DNA from: Actinomycetota bacterium | GTDB taxonomy: Bacteria > Actinomycetota > CADDZG01 > WHSQ01 | Assembly (NCBI GenBank): GCA_030446465.1 | Contig: JAUJNI010000002.1 | Span: forward strand, 1-41,042 | Length of the DNA: 41,042 nt | Direction: 5' to 3' | Shown here: positions 8,267-15,211 of the stretch, one piece after another | Layout: every line of letters starts with the position of its first letter | Numbering within the stretch: the stretch's first letter is position 1 | Notes under the pieces: generated by a model | What the model was told of the DNA's origin: nothing | Databases searched by the model: none | The model's input: only the letters and a program-made list of their open reading frames with translations | Program-made: the position numbers and the translations under genes

Positions 8267-8675
8267 GCCCTTTGACGATTCAGGCAAACGAAGTCGTACG
8301 AAACACTCCACCTCGGACGGCTCCAGCAAAACCTGCACGGACTCACTACCCAGGCCCTTGGTCAGACCCTTCAAGAATGCATGGTTCATCCCACACACCA
8401 AGTCTGACGCCTGACGCGCGAGCTCGTTAAATGGGCAGTTATGGAGCGCCACCTCCCGCCGATTCGGGTGATAAGGCTCGTAATCATGTCCTGGAGCACC
8501 CTCTCCCCCGCAGTTAGCGCGCGCTCCGGTCCCAGTCTGTGTGCCGCAGAAAGGGTGGCGAACGGTATTAGCCAAGTTTCTTCCGGCTTCGGCTGCGACG
8601 CGCTTGGCCGCACGCTCCGGCGTTTCCTCCGGCCCGTCAGGTTCAAAAACTCGGCTGACAGCGATAATTGCCCGA
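8255..8675 (-). pseudogene. Decayed second SufR-like regulator, N-terminus lost
   Basis: The minus strand encodes the C-terminal half of the same family as the regulator at 1029-1775: VALHNCPFNELARQASDLVC, then GMNHAFLKGLTKGLG. Upstream of that the frame slips and returns: residues matching RLGPERALTAGERVLQD are read in a different frame (about 8490-8560), while the flanking ETPERAAKRVAAEAGRNLANT and HDYEPYHPN parts are in the first frame. The whole DNA-binding domain is missing, ending near 8675 where the transposase gene begins. Two compensating shifts plus truncation argue for a dead gene rather than a short functional one. It is probably not recent paralogy, because the protein identity is modest. 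Confidence 0.8.
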
Positions 8676-9706
8676 TGACCCTTACCTTTCTATATGTCAT
8701 CGTCTCTATATGTCATCGTCGGCCGAACGTTCCGGCTTCTGTTCGGTCGCCTCGGATCCGACGCTCACAAGGACGTTGAGATCGCCGTCTTGCGGCACCA
8801 GCTCGCGATCCTGCGCCGGGCAGGTCAAACGGCCGAAGTACTCTGCGGCTGATCGACAGTATTGGCGACCTGCGCTCAGCTGCTCCCCCGCCGACTCTGG
8901 CAAGGCTTTCTGGCAGCAACCAGGGCTACATCCGCTGCAGTGGTGTCTGAAGACCAACCGTTCATCCGAGATTCAGTTCACCGCCCCTAGTTCTTTCACC
9001 ACGCTGGGCTACATGCGAATCCAGGGTGAACTTCACAAGCTGGGTATCCGGGTGGGGACCTCCACGGTCCGGCGGGTTTTGAAGGATCACGGACTGCAGC
9101 CGGCTCCCCGTCGGGATGGGCCGAGCTGGTCGGAGTTCTTGCGCGCTCAGGCGCACGGGATTATCGCCACCGACTTCTTCACCGTTGAGACGGTCTGGCT
9201 CAAGACGTTGTACGTCTTGTTCTTCATCGAGCTTTCCACCCGCAAGGTCCATATGGCCGGGGTAACCGCCAACCCCGACTCGTCATGGGTGACCCAGCAG
9301 GCAAGGAATCTGTTCATCGTTCGGGAGGACGATCCGTTTTCCCACGATCTCTGATCCACGACCGGGATTGCAAGTTCACCGGTCCCTTTGACGAGCTATG
9401 CGTGTCCGAGGGTATCCAGATCATCCGCACGCCGTACCGGGCACCTCGAGCGAACGCTTTCGCGGAGCGTTGGGTCCTAACCGTTCGAAGCGAATGCTTG
9501 GACGGGATTCTGATCCGCAGCCGGCGCCACCTTGAACGGGTGTTGCGGGGCTACGTTGATCACTACTGTCGGGAACGGCCTCTCGGGGACTCGATCTCAA
9601 GATACCCAAGTCACGAGGCGACCCGCCGGAGCGCCGCGGTGCGCTTCGACTGGAACGCCGCGACATCCTCGGTGGGCTGATTCACGAGTACGACTGTGCC
9701 GCCTAG
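8675..9706 (+). pseudogene. Frameshifted DDE transposase (integrase-core type insertion sequence)
   Basis: The whole length of an ~344-codon transposase can be traced, but in several frames. It starts at the ATG at 8675 (MTLTFLYVIV), is shifted by a 16-bp tandem duplication, continues as DAHKDVEIAVLRHQLAILRR to a TGA at 8850, then changes frame again. The integrase core is clear: GYMRIQGELHKLGIRVGTST, IIATDFFTVETVWLKTLYVL (first Asp), IHDRDCKFTG (second Asp) and RANAFAERWVLTVRSECLD (catalytic Glu), ending in ILGGLIHEYDCAA at 9706. This type is common in actinobacteria (IS3/IS481-like). The element is inactive. It cuts the SufR-like remnant on its left and a lipoprotein gene on its right. Confidence 0.88.
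8689..8720. repeat. Perfect 16-bp tandem duplication inside the transposase 5' end
   Basis: The unit tctatatgtcatcgtc occurs twice back to back (8689-8704 and 8705-8720). Removing one copy restores the reading frame from the ATG at 8675 into LYVIVGRTFRLLFGRLG, so the duplication is the first inactivating lesion of the transposase. Replication slippage is the simplest origin. Confidence 0.92.
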
Positions 9707-9823
9707 CGTGGGAAATCGGGGTTTTGGCACCCCACAAGCGCTGGCCGCGAACAGGAAGAGTGTGAGCATGGCGGCGAGCACCCAGAAGGAGATGACTCGA
9801 GGAGCTGTCTGGTCAGACTTCAC
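9707..9823 (-). pseudogene. 5' fragment of a lipoprotein gene cut by the transposon
   Basis: A GTG start at 9823 overlaps the TGA of the upstream gene by four bases, indicating coupling. About 38 codons are native: a basic start, a hydrophobic stretch (VISFWVLAAMLTLFLFAASA) and a lipobox-type Cys (ASAC), followed by GVPKPRFP. From about 9706 downward the frame runs antisense through the transposase end and is no longer native sequence (stop at 9611). I infer that insertion of the element removed the rest of the gene, so the family cannot be identified. Confidence 0.6.
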
Positions 9824-10050
9824 GTGAGCGTTCCCTCGCCTCGCTCCCTATTGAATCGGCGGGGGTGGGCGCGCACCCGTTCGTAGTCACTTAGATCGAC
9901 CTCGACTTTCTCGCGGCACCCCGCATAGCCACATTCACAGAAGACCCTGAACGTCGTCTGCCTGAGGCCTTCGGCGGCTTCACCGATCAGTGTAATTTGG
10001 AATTCCGCATGACCGCCTCGTTGCGGCCTACGGATCTTCCTTTGATCCAC
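9820..10050 (-). CDS. Small conserved protein with CECGxxGC motif
   Basis: About 76 residues from a GTG at 10050 (the frame stays open to a TTG at 10080). The core FRVFCECGYAGCREKVEVDL followed by SDYERVRAHPRRF resembles small actinobacterial hypothetical proteins with a C-x-C-x(4)-C motif and an E-Y-E-x-V-R-x-H-P-x-x-F tail. The three cysteines suggest metal or Fe-S binding, but no function is established that I know of. The C-terminus is shorter than I would expect. It is translationally coupled to the truncated lipoprotein gene downstream. It may still be intact; start choice is uncertain. Confidence 0.6.
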   Translation of the reverse strand: MDQRKIRRPQRGGHAEFQITLIGEAAEGLRQTTFRVFCECGYAGCREKVEVDLSDYERVRAHPRRFNRERGEGTLT

Positions 10051-10360
10051 CCTCGCCGCCCCCGCTAGACCTACCCACAACTACGAGATCAAGCTGTCGG
10101 AGTAACCCTGCGGCCTAAGGCTTCCGAGTGGATCGACCCGCCTGCCTTGCTGCCTAACCCTGCTCCTCGGGAGAGCGGCTCTGCTAAGTGAAACAGGCCG
10201 GCGGCTGGGGAGGTGGCTGGACGAGGCGAAGCCGAACGACCACGGGGGCAATAGAGCCGCGATGGTGCTCCCTCAACGTTCCGCGAGTCGATCGACTGCG
10301 TCGACCGAGTCCCTTCGACCGCATCTGCCTCCAACGTGGCATTGACATACGCTGCGGCAA
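10051..10360. other. Intergenic region without visible gene
   Basis: About 310 bases between the CECG-motif gene and the palindromic operator. Frames on both strands are Arg/Pro/Ser-rich and unrecognisable. The last part contains a -35-like TTGACA at 10342-10347, belonging to the promoter of the membrane protein gene at 10415. Confidence 0.45.
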
Positions 10361-10371
10361 TGATTTAGTGT
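10342..10371 (+). promoter_or_regulatory. Probable promoter of the His-motif membrane protein operon
   Basis: TTGACA at 10342-10347 is a perfect -35 hexamer. A -10-like TAGTGT lies at 10366-10371 with 18-base spacing, inside the left arm of the palindrome at 10361-10403. Overlap of the -10 and start region with the palindrome is what is expected for repression. The -35 is clear; the -10 is a weaker match. Confidence 0.5.
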
Positions 10372-10403
10372 GATCTAAATATAATATTTAGCATACTAAA
10401 TCA
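10361..10403. promoter_or_regulatory. Nested 43-bp palindromic operator
   Basis: The outer arms TGATTTAGT (10361-10369) and ACTAAATCA (10395-10403) are perfect inverted repeats. Inside, CTAAAT-ATAAT-ATTTAG (10375-10391) is another perfect inverted repeat. The block can also be read as two adjacent operators, ATTTAG-TGTGAT-CTAAAT (10363-10380) and ATTTAG-CATA-CTAAAT (10386-10401). It is strikingly AT-rich against its surroundings, overlaps the -10 element and ends 11 bases before the ATG. The TTTAG/CTAAA arms recall DtxR/MntR-type metal-regulator sites. That link is inference; the palindrome itself is unambiguous. Confidence 0.85.
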
Positions 10404-10414
10404 AAGGATTTTTA

Positions 10415-11554
10415 ATGGCTAATAACGGCGCCCTGGCGTCTTGGCGTGACCACCTGGTTCTAGCGGTTTTCGCCGTTGTCACAGTAGGCGGGCTGTTCCT
10501 GGACGGCTGGGCGCACTTGAACCTGGAAACCAAGCTGGCTCCCTTCCTTGAGCCGTGGCACACGATGATGTACGCCGGGTTCCTCGGAGGCGGCATCTCG
10601 ATCCTCACGTGTAACCAGCGACCTTTTCGATTTCGGTTCTCTCGGCTGCCACAGGGATATGGGGTAGCGGTGGCAGGTATGGCGATCGCGGGTCTTGGCG
10701 TTGCGGGCGATGCCCTATGGCATGTGGTATTCGGCGTCGAGACCGGGCTTGCTCGAGTACTCAGCACTTTTCATGTACTGCCGTTCGCTGGGACGGTTCT
10801 GGTGCTGACGACTCCGCTTCGGGCGATGTGGCTGGATAGCAGCATCGGGCGCGAGGTTTCGTTCAGCAGGCTGCTGCCGGCGCTGCTAGCCCTATCGTTC
10901 ACGACGGCGTTCGTTGCCTACTACCTGCAGTATCTATCTCCGTTCGTGAGCTGGTCGGAAGCAAACCTCGTGCAGGAATCCCCTGCGACCCTCTCGGGCG
11001 CGAATGAGGTGCTGCTAATGACTCGCGTTGGCGGAATCCTCCTAACCACTCTCTTGCTGCTCGCCCCCCTCTTGGTCCTTATGCGTCGATGGATCCCGCC
11101 GCAGGGGAGCGCGACCATGCTGTTTACGGTCGTCGCCACTCTGATGAGCGCTCTGAACGGTTTCGCTCTGGGCGGTCTGGTCGCCGCTGCCAGCCTCGGC
11201 GGCCTGCTCGCCGATCTGCTCTTGTGGCGCATCGACGGGCGTCCGGGGAAGCGGGTTCGCTTCCTTGCTGCAGTTGTTCCGCTGGGGACGTGGAGCGCCT
11301 ACTTCTGGGTGTTGGCTACATTATACGGGGCGGTCTGGCCCTTGGAGTTGTGGATGGGCACAGTCGTCGCAGCGAGTCTGATGGGGCTCACTCTGAGTTG
11401 GCTGATGTTCTCGACCTCTCCGGCCGTCAGCACTAACCCGTCTCCCTCGCCGACCCGCCGGCTGATCCATCGCCCCGAGTCCCGTTGGGCCTTTGATCAC
11501 GAGCCGCCGGTGGAACACGCAGACTCGCGCAGCGTGATCAGCGCACCTCCCTGA
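10415..11554 (+). CDS. Polytopic membrane protein with duplicated D-x3-H...H motif
   Basis: A 379-residue protein with about nine or ten hydrophobic segments and a polar, Pro/Ser-rich C-terminal tail (~335-379). Two motif copies sit in the first half: Asp30, His34 and His49 (FLDGWAHLN ... EPWHTM), and Asp99, Trp102, His103 and His120 (GDALWHVVFGVE ... STFHVL). The same duplicated pattern and a preceding RLPxG occur in the N-terminal half of the fusion protein at 22177-24723, so the two are homologous. Buried His/Asp residues suggest metal or heme binding. I know of no characterised family. It is followed 78 bases later by a His-rich secreted protein and preceded by a large palindromic operator, which points to a regulated, possibly metal-related operon. 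Confidence 0.85.
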   Translation: MANNGALASWRDHLVLAVFAVVTVGGLFLDGWAHLNLETKLAPFLEPWHTMMYAGFLGGGISILTCNQRPFRFRFSRLPQGYGVAVAGMAIAGLGVAGDALWHVVFGVETGLARVLSTFHVLPFAGTVLVLTTPLRAMWLDSSIGREVSFSRLLPALLALSFTTAFVAYYLQYLSPFVSWSEANLVQESPATLSGANEVLLMTRVGGILLTTLLLLAPLLVLMRRWIPPQGSATMLFTVVATLMSALNGFALGGLVAAASLGGLLADLLLWRIDGRPGKRVRFLAAVVPLGTWSAYFWVLATLYGAVWPLELWMGTVVAASLMGLTLSWLMFSTSPAVSTNPSPSPTRRLIHRPESRWAFDHEPPVEHADSRSVISAPP

Positions 11555-11632
11555 GGCGTGAAGGGCCGCCCTGTGGTCGAAATGATTCAAAGCATGCCCA
11601 TAGACCTACTCGCAATAGGAGGTAAGAAGAGA

Positions 11633-12094
11633 ATGTTGAAGACCTTTAGCAAGGCCCTGTTAGCGTCAGCGACAGTTGCATCCGTCCTCGCCGGTGGTGC
11701 CATCGCTCAAGGACACTCTCGCTCGACGGTGCCAGCATTTCAGCTGAAATCAGTGCAGGTGCAGGATTCGAAGGTGGTCGATGTCACGTTCAACAACCCC
11801 CTTTCTTCAACGATGACGGATCCCGCGCTTCGGGTCTTCCACGCTCCGCATTGGGACCATGACACTCCCCACTCCCATGAGGCTTCGAGCGTGGTGTTGA
11901 TCAACGAAGGGACGACAGCGCGAGTGACCCTCGACCGAGCACTGCACTCTGAGGATCCACCTTGTGACAACGACGTCGAACCGCGCTGCTCCGACGACGA
12001 ACTTGACTTCGTTATCACCGACGCCACTGACATCTATGGCCAGCGCATCTCAAATGACGACTGGGAGGTTTGGGCCGTGGGATCAGAACGCTGA
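11633..12094 (+). CDS. Secreted His/Asp-rich beta-domain protein, partner of the membrane protein
   Basis: A 153-residue protein from the ATG at 11633, chosen because AGGAGGT (11617-11623) precedes it and a clean signal peptide follows (FSKALLASATVASVLAGGAIA, cleavage after AIA at ~26). The mature part is a beta-rich domain with the cluster FHAPHWDHDTPHSHE around residues 78-92, rich in potential metal ligands, and two cysteines in a very acidic loop (DPPCDNDVEPRCSDDELD). I recognise no named family; the size and His cluster recall periplasmic metal-binding proteins. It probably acts outside the membrane together with the upstream protein. A hairpin terminator follows directly. Confidence 0.82.
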   Translation: MLKTFSKALLASATVASVLAGGAIAQGHSRSTVPAFQLKSVQVQDSKVVDVTFNNPLSSTMTDPALRVFHAPHWDHDTPHSHEASSVVLINEGTTARVTLDRALHSEDPPCDNDVEPRCSDDELDFVITDATDIYGQRISNDDWEVWAVGSER

Positions 12095-12099
12095 CGCGG

Positions 12100-12143
12100 C
12101 CGAGGTAGGGGGTCGGGGAGCTCCAGTGATCCCCCACCCTCGG
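12100..12143. terminator. Hairpin between convergent genes
   Basis: The arms CCGAGGTAGGGGGTC (12100-12114) and GATCCCCCACCCTCGG (12128-12143) pair almost completely, with a 13-base loop, just after the secreted His-rich protein and facing the chlorite-dismutase-like gene. No T-run follows on either strand, so strength is uncertain, but position and stem favour a shared terminator. Confidence 0.6.
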
Positions 12144-12190
12144 TCGTTCTTGCTTCGCTGCGCTGCGGCCTCGTGCGGCGCGGCAGGTGC

Positions 12191-12751
12191 CTATCCAGAG
12201 TGGTTCTTGCGAATGAGCCGGATGTCGATCTCCCGGACGACGTAGGTCCACTCACGCTTCTCACGCAAGACGGCAACCAGCTCTTCGAAATCGGCGGCGG
12301 AGGCCGACGGAAACTCGAACCAGGTTAGGAAGTCGAACGATTCGCCAAGATCTCGGCCGTGGTAGAGGCCTCGGGCGACAGTGGGGAGATATTTCAGTCC
12401 GGTCGCGATGTGATGGGATTGCTCCTCGAATATCTCGCGCCTCGCATCCTGGGGCAGATCCCACCACTCCGGCGATTTGCTGATGGGGATGAGTGCAGCG
12501 CTCGTTGCGTGTGGCCGCCCGAGCGGCGGGGAAAGCTCGTCAAGCGTTACCCTTTCCCGGCGGTTCACGTATCGCTCATAGCCGGGCACGCCGCGAAGGC
12601 GCCATGCGGAACCGTCCGACGGATGCGACTGCTCGCCATCGACTATCTGAAGCCTACCGGCGGCGGCCAACGGCTCACCGACAACGGCCTCATTCCGCAC
12701 AATCTGCCATTGACCGCGCTCGCCACCGGCGAATGTCGTTATCGGAGGCAT
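12191..12751 (-). CDS. Chlorite-dismutase-like heme protein (short form)
   Basis: About 186 residues from the ATG at 12751, selected because GGAGGAA lies just upstream; the longer open frame lacks family sequence. The C-terminal signature FLTWFEFPSASAADFEELVA, then VLREKREWTYVVREIDIRLI is typical of the chlorite dismutase/HemQ superfamily. The upstream EEQSHHIATGLKYLPTVARG segment holds the probable proximal heme histidine. Short members are dimeric and are known to degrade chlorite or to act as peroxidase-like heme proteins; actinobacterial HemQ is longer and makes coproheme into heme. No heme-synthesis genes are adjacent, so I favour a generic Cld-like protein. The gene is intact. Confidence 0.85.
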   Translation of the reverse strand: MPPITTFAGGERGQWQIVRNEAVVGEPLAAAGRLQIVDGEQSHPSDGSAWRLRGVPGYERYVNRRERVTLDELSPPLGRPHATSAALIPISKSPEWWDLPQDARREIFEEQSHHIATGLKYLPTVARGLYHGRDLGESFDFLTWFEFPSASAADFEELVAVLREKREWTYVVREIDIRLIRKNHSG

Positions 12752-13011
12752 TATCCGTTCCTCCAGCGTCCTTGATCTCTTCGTCAAACTCTCCCACGCT
12801 CGCCTATTCCGCTGTCGTCCGCGTTTGTTCCCGCGACGCGCCGTGTCATCTACCTCTCTGGGCGCGGCTGCGCCCCCAGACCAGCCGTTCCTTGTGACGC
12901 AACCCTTCGTGCGGTAACTCCTCCACGCCAACCGAACGCCGCGCGTCCATGGATGCTCGCTCGACGTCGTGGTCGGTCGCTTTACGTCGCTGATCGCCCG
13001 AGCCTGTGTCT

Positions 13012-13380
13012 CTATTGTGCGACTTTGTTGCTAACGCAGTCGACCAGACCCATCAACTCCACACGAATTCTGTCTACGGGGATTGCGCGCTCGGCGCGGA
13101 GGTGTACGACAGGTCTGCCGCGAGCGGTGCCAGGAGTTGATCCGCCAACACGGCTGCGTCGTGCTGAGGAGCGGCTTCCTGCAGCATCAACTCGACAAGC
13201 AACCGGTAGAACGCTAGAGGCCACCGCGATGTCGGGCGCCGTGGGGCGCTGCCTCCGACATCACGTGGAGCTCTGTGCGCGCGTCCAGCAGATCGATCAA
13301 GCGCCGAGGCGCTCGTTAGCTGGTGCGCCGTTCTCCTGGAGCGCCCGCTCCTTTTCTTCGAGCACCGCGTTAGCCGCTTT
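13012..13380 (-). pseudogene. Decayed TetR-family regulator, DNA-binding domain missing
   Basis: Three frame segments in order on the minus strand reconstruct the C-terminal domain of a TetR regulator. They are KAANAVLEEKERALQENGAP (13321-13380), FYRLLVELMLQEAAPQHDAA with VLADQLLAPLAADL (about 13115-13215), and VHLRAERAIPVDRIRVELMG to a stop at 13012. Stops and shifts separate them (for example a TGA near 13297). The N-terminal helix-turn-helix is absent: the recognisable sequence ends where the promoter region of the carbonic anhydrase begins. The gene is dead; its former target is unknown. Confidence 0.65.
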
Positions 13381-13442
13381 CTACCGTATAAACATCTATA
13401 AACCACAACCGCAGCGTCTGGACATGGAAGGGGTGTGACATC

Positions 13443-13937
13443 ATGGCCGTCACCGACGAGCTCGTGCGCAACAACGAGGCCTACGCAGACCGATTCGATC
13501 AGGGCGAACTGCCGCTGCCCCCGGCGAAGAAGCTCGCGGTTCTTGCGTGCATGGACGCCCGCCTGGACGTCCACAAGATTCTTGGACTCACCGAGGGCGA
13601 TGCACACGTCATCCGCAATGCGGGTGGCGTCGCCACCGATGACGCGATCAGGTCTTTGGCCATCTCTCAGCGCCTCCTCCGGACCGAGGAGGTCATCCTC
13701 ATTCACCACACCGACTGCGGGATGCTCACGTTCCGCGATGACGACGTCAAAAAGCAGATAGAGGATGAGACCGGCATAAGGCCACCTTTCGCACTGGAGG
13801 CGTTCGACGATCTCGACCAGGACGTCCGTCAGTCCATCGCACGGATAAGGAGCAGCCCGTTCATCCCGAATAAGGAAAGCGTGCGCGGTTTTATTTACGA
13901 CGTCGGAACGGGGCGTCTGCGGGAGGTGACCATCTGA
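13443..13937 (+). CDS. Beta-carbonic anhydrase
   Basis: A 164-residue enzyme starting at ATG 13443. The zinc ligands are Cys36, His89 and Cys92 (LAVLACMDARLD, LIHHTDCGM), with the Asp38-Arg40 catalytic dyad. The length and spacing match the short actinobacterial beta class exemplified by mycobacterial Rv1284. It interconverts CO2 and bicarbonate in the cytoplasm. The segment VIRNAGGVATDDAIRSLAIS is the expected dimer and active-site region. It stands alone, with a TetR remnant upstream on the other strand. Complete and apparently functional. Confidence 0.94.
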   Translation: MAVTDELVRNNEAYADRFDQGELPLPPAKKLAVLACMDARLDVHKILGLTEGDAHVIRNAGGVATDDAIRSLAISQRLLRTEEVILIHHTDCGMLTFRDDDVKKQIEDETGIRPPFALEAFDDLDQDVRQSIARIRSSPFIPNKESVRGFIYDVGTGRLREVTI

Positions 13938-14000
13938 GTCGTTACCTTCCGCAACTTTGCCACAGCAACTGCACAGAACCTCAGGCTTGTAATCACTCTT

Positions 14001-14320
14001 TCGAGGCGCTCCGGGTGGGACGGTGGCTGTTTTGCGCGGGTAATCGAACTTCCTGGATGCATGACCGAAGGTGACAGTCGTGAAGAAGTCATCGAGATGA
14101 TCGATGAAGCTTCGTGGGGAGTGGCTTTCCTCGGCTATGGAGCATGGGGATCCGATACCCCAACCTCGAGGATCGGACGAATACTCCGGGAAGATCTTTG
14201 TTCGCATCACCCCAGCTTCATCAGAAGGTGGCCCAAGAGGCCTCAAAACAAGGGATTTCAATGTCCCAATGGGTAGCTGAAGTGCTCGCCGAAACTCTCG
14301 GTGTAAAAGCCAAGCCATGA
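14001..14320 (+). pseudogene. Frameshifted HicB-type antitoxin
   Basis: The N-terminal HicB signature reads DGGCFARVIELPGCMTEGDS then REEVIEMIDEA (14019-14110). In other frames the same strand continues with EYSGKIFVRITP (about 14182-14217) and then LHQKVAQEASKQGISMSQWV ending at 14320, which is the C-terminal ribbon-helix-helix-like DNA-binding part of HicB. At least two frame changes separate the pieces, so the gene is dead. No matching hicA lies next to it; the nearest toxin-antitoxin genes are at 14690-15148. Confidence 0.68.
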
Positions 14321-14499
14321 AGTTCTCGGGCAAATCCTTGGAACTCCCCGGCCATACGAAGGAACAAGGCCCAATTGAGCTGCTCGGTTCGCCATCGTCT
14401 TCCGCGCCCGGTGCCGCCGATCGTCTCATGTGCTCCGACAAGCTCATCCAATCGTTCGGAGCGGGCTCTTTGCCAATGGAGCAAGGCTTCTGAAGCCAT
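14321..14499 (-). pseudogene. 5' fragment of a conserved hypothetical gene
   Basis: From the ATG at 14499 the minus strand encodes about 58 residues, including ERLDELVGAHETIGGTGRGR, RWRTEQLNWALFL and AGEFQGFARELH. I recall actinobacterial hypothetical proteins with an L-D-E-L-x-x-A-H-x-x-(V/I)-G-G-T-G-x-G-R-R start and a Q-(L/I)-N-x-A-x-x-x-x-L-A-x-E-F-Q-G-F start. From about 14320 the frame runs antisense through the HicB remnant and stops at 14221. The native gene is therefore truncated at the junction. Its function is unknown; a HEPN-like helical domain is possible but unproven. Confidence 0.5.
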
Positions 14500-14689
14500 A
14501 GAGCTACCGTACCGACTAGGTACGACACTTCTACGTCAGCGCGGTGTTTTGAAGGCGGTAAAACTGGTCTGTTGCTTGGGCATCGGAGTGGCAATCCGAT
14601 GTCTTATCGGCCACAAACTCAGCTTCATGGCGCATTCGCTGTGTCAGCGATAGACGTGGCCTCTACGAGGCCTCACGGGCTTGCAGGTG

Positions 14690-14950
14690 TTATGCGGGTA
14701 GAAGCTTGTTGTCTGTTGATAGGCGGTAGCGATCAACCGATGCAACTCGGTCTGACGAGAGGAATGTTGACTCGTCTGCGTCCTCCAAATAGAGGGTGAC
14801 TGCTTCATGCAGCGATTCGTCGAGCTCTCGACGGGACTGGCCCGCCGCGAAGCACCCAGGCAGCTGCACGACTTCAGCCCAGTATCCGCCGGTTTCGCTG
14901 TCGTGATGAACGATAACTTCGAGTTCAATCAGCTTCATCTTACGTCTCAT
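14690..14950 (-). CDS. hicB: HicB-family antitoxin
   Basis: An 86-residue protein (ATG at 14950; a second ATG four codons on is equally plausible). The pattern LEVIVHHDSETGGYWAEVVQ, LPGCFAAGQSRRELDESLHE, AVTLYLED is the HicB partial RNase H-like fold, which binds and neutralises HicA. It overlaps the end of the upstream hicA frame by 11 bases, the usual toxin-antitoxin coupling. The C-terminal DNA-binding part is short. The antitoxin frame is intact although its toxin is frameshifted. Confidence 0.85.
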   Translation of the reverse strand: MRRKMKLIELEVIVHHDSETGGYWAEVVQLPGCFAAGQSRRELDESLHEAVTLYLEDADESTFLSSDRVASVDRYRLSTDNKLLPA

Positions 14951-15148
14951 GTTTAACTCCGGCTTGTTTGAGAATCGCTTGTGAGAGCCCGACGGGGAGA
15001 GTTTGCCCCTTGAACTCGGGGACAGTAATTGGCCGGTGCCCCTCCTTAGTCATCTTGACCTGGTGCTTGCACCAGCCGATCTGGTCCAACCATGGTCCGA
15101 GAGCTCTCGCACAAGTTCTTTCTGGGTATAGCGTTTTGTCCTTGCCAT
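14940..15148 (-). pseudogene. hicA: HicA-family toxin with a single frameshift
   Basis: From ATG 15148 the frame reads MARTKRYTQKELVRELSDHG then WTRSAGASTRSR and stops at a TGA. The remaining toxin sequence continues in another frame: KHQVKMTKEGHRPITVPEFK then GQTLPVGLSQAILKQAGVKHET, ending at 14940. Together they make a complete HicA (YcfA-like double-stranded RNA-binding mRNA interferase; the conserved region is G-x-H-R-P-I-T-V-P). The shift falls near the position where HicA proteins have the catalytic Ser-His segment (about 15050-15065). A real inactivation or a base-calling error would look the same. Confidence 0.75.
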
Positions 15149-15211
15149 TTGCTTCATTTTGTCGCATGGGTGCGACGCAAACTGGAAATGTTGAGCGACC
15201 CTGCGGGGCCC

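Noticed and set aside
12953-13438. 161-codon plus-strand open frame
   Set aside because: Antisense to the TetR relic and without any recognisable domain or good start site.
13074-14594. 506-codon minus-strand open frame
   Set aside because: It runs antisense through the carbonic anhydrase gene and parts of the relics. Only a short piece near its end (TetR C-terminal sequence) is meaningful; the rest has no family features.
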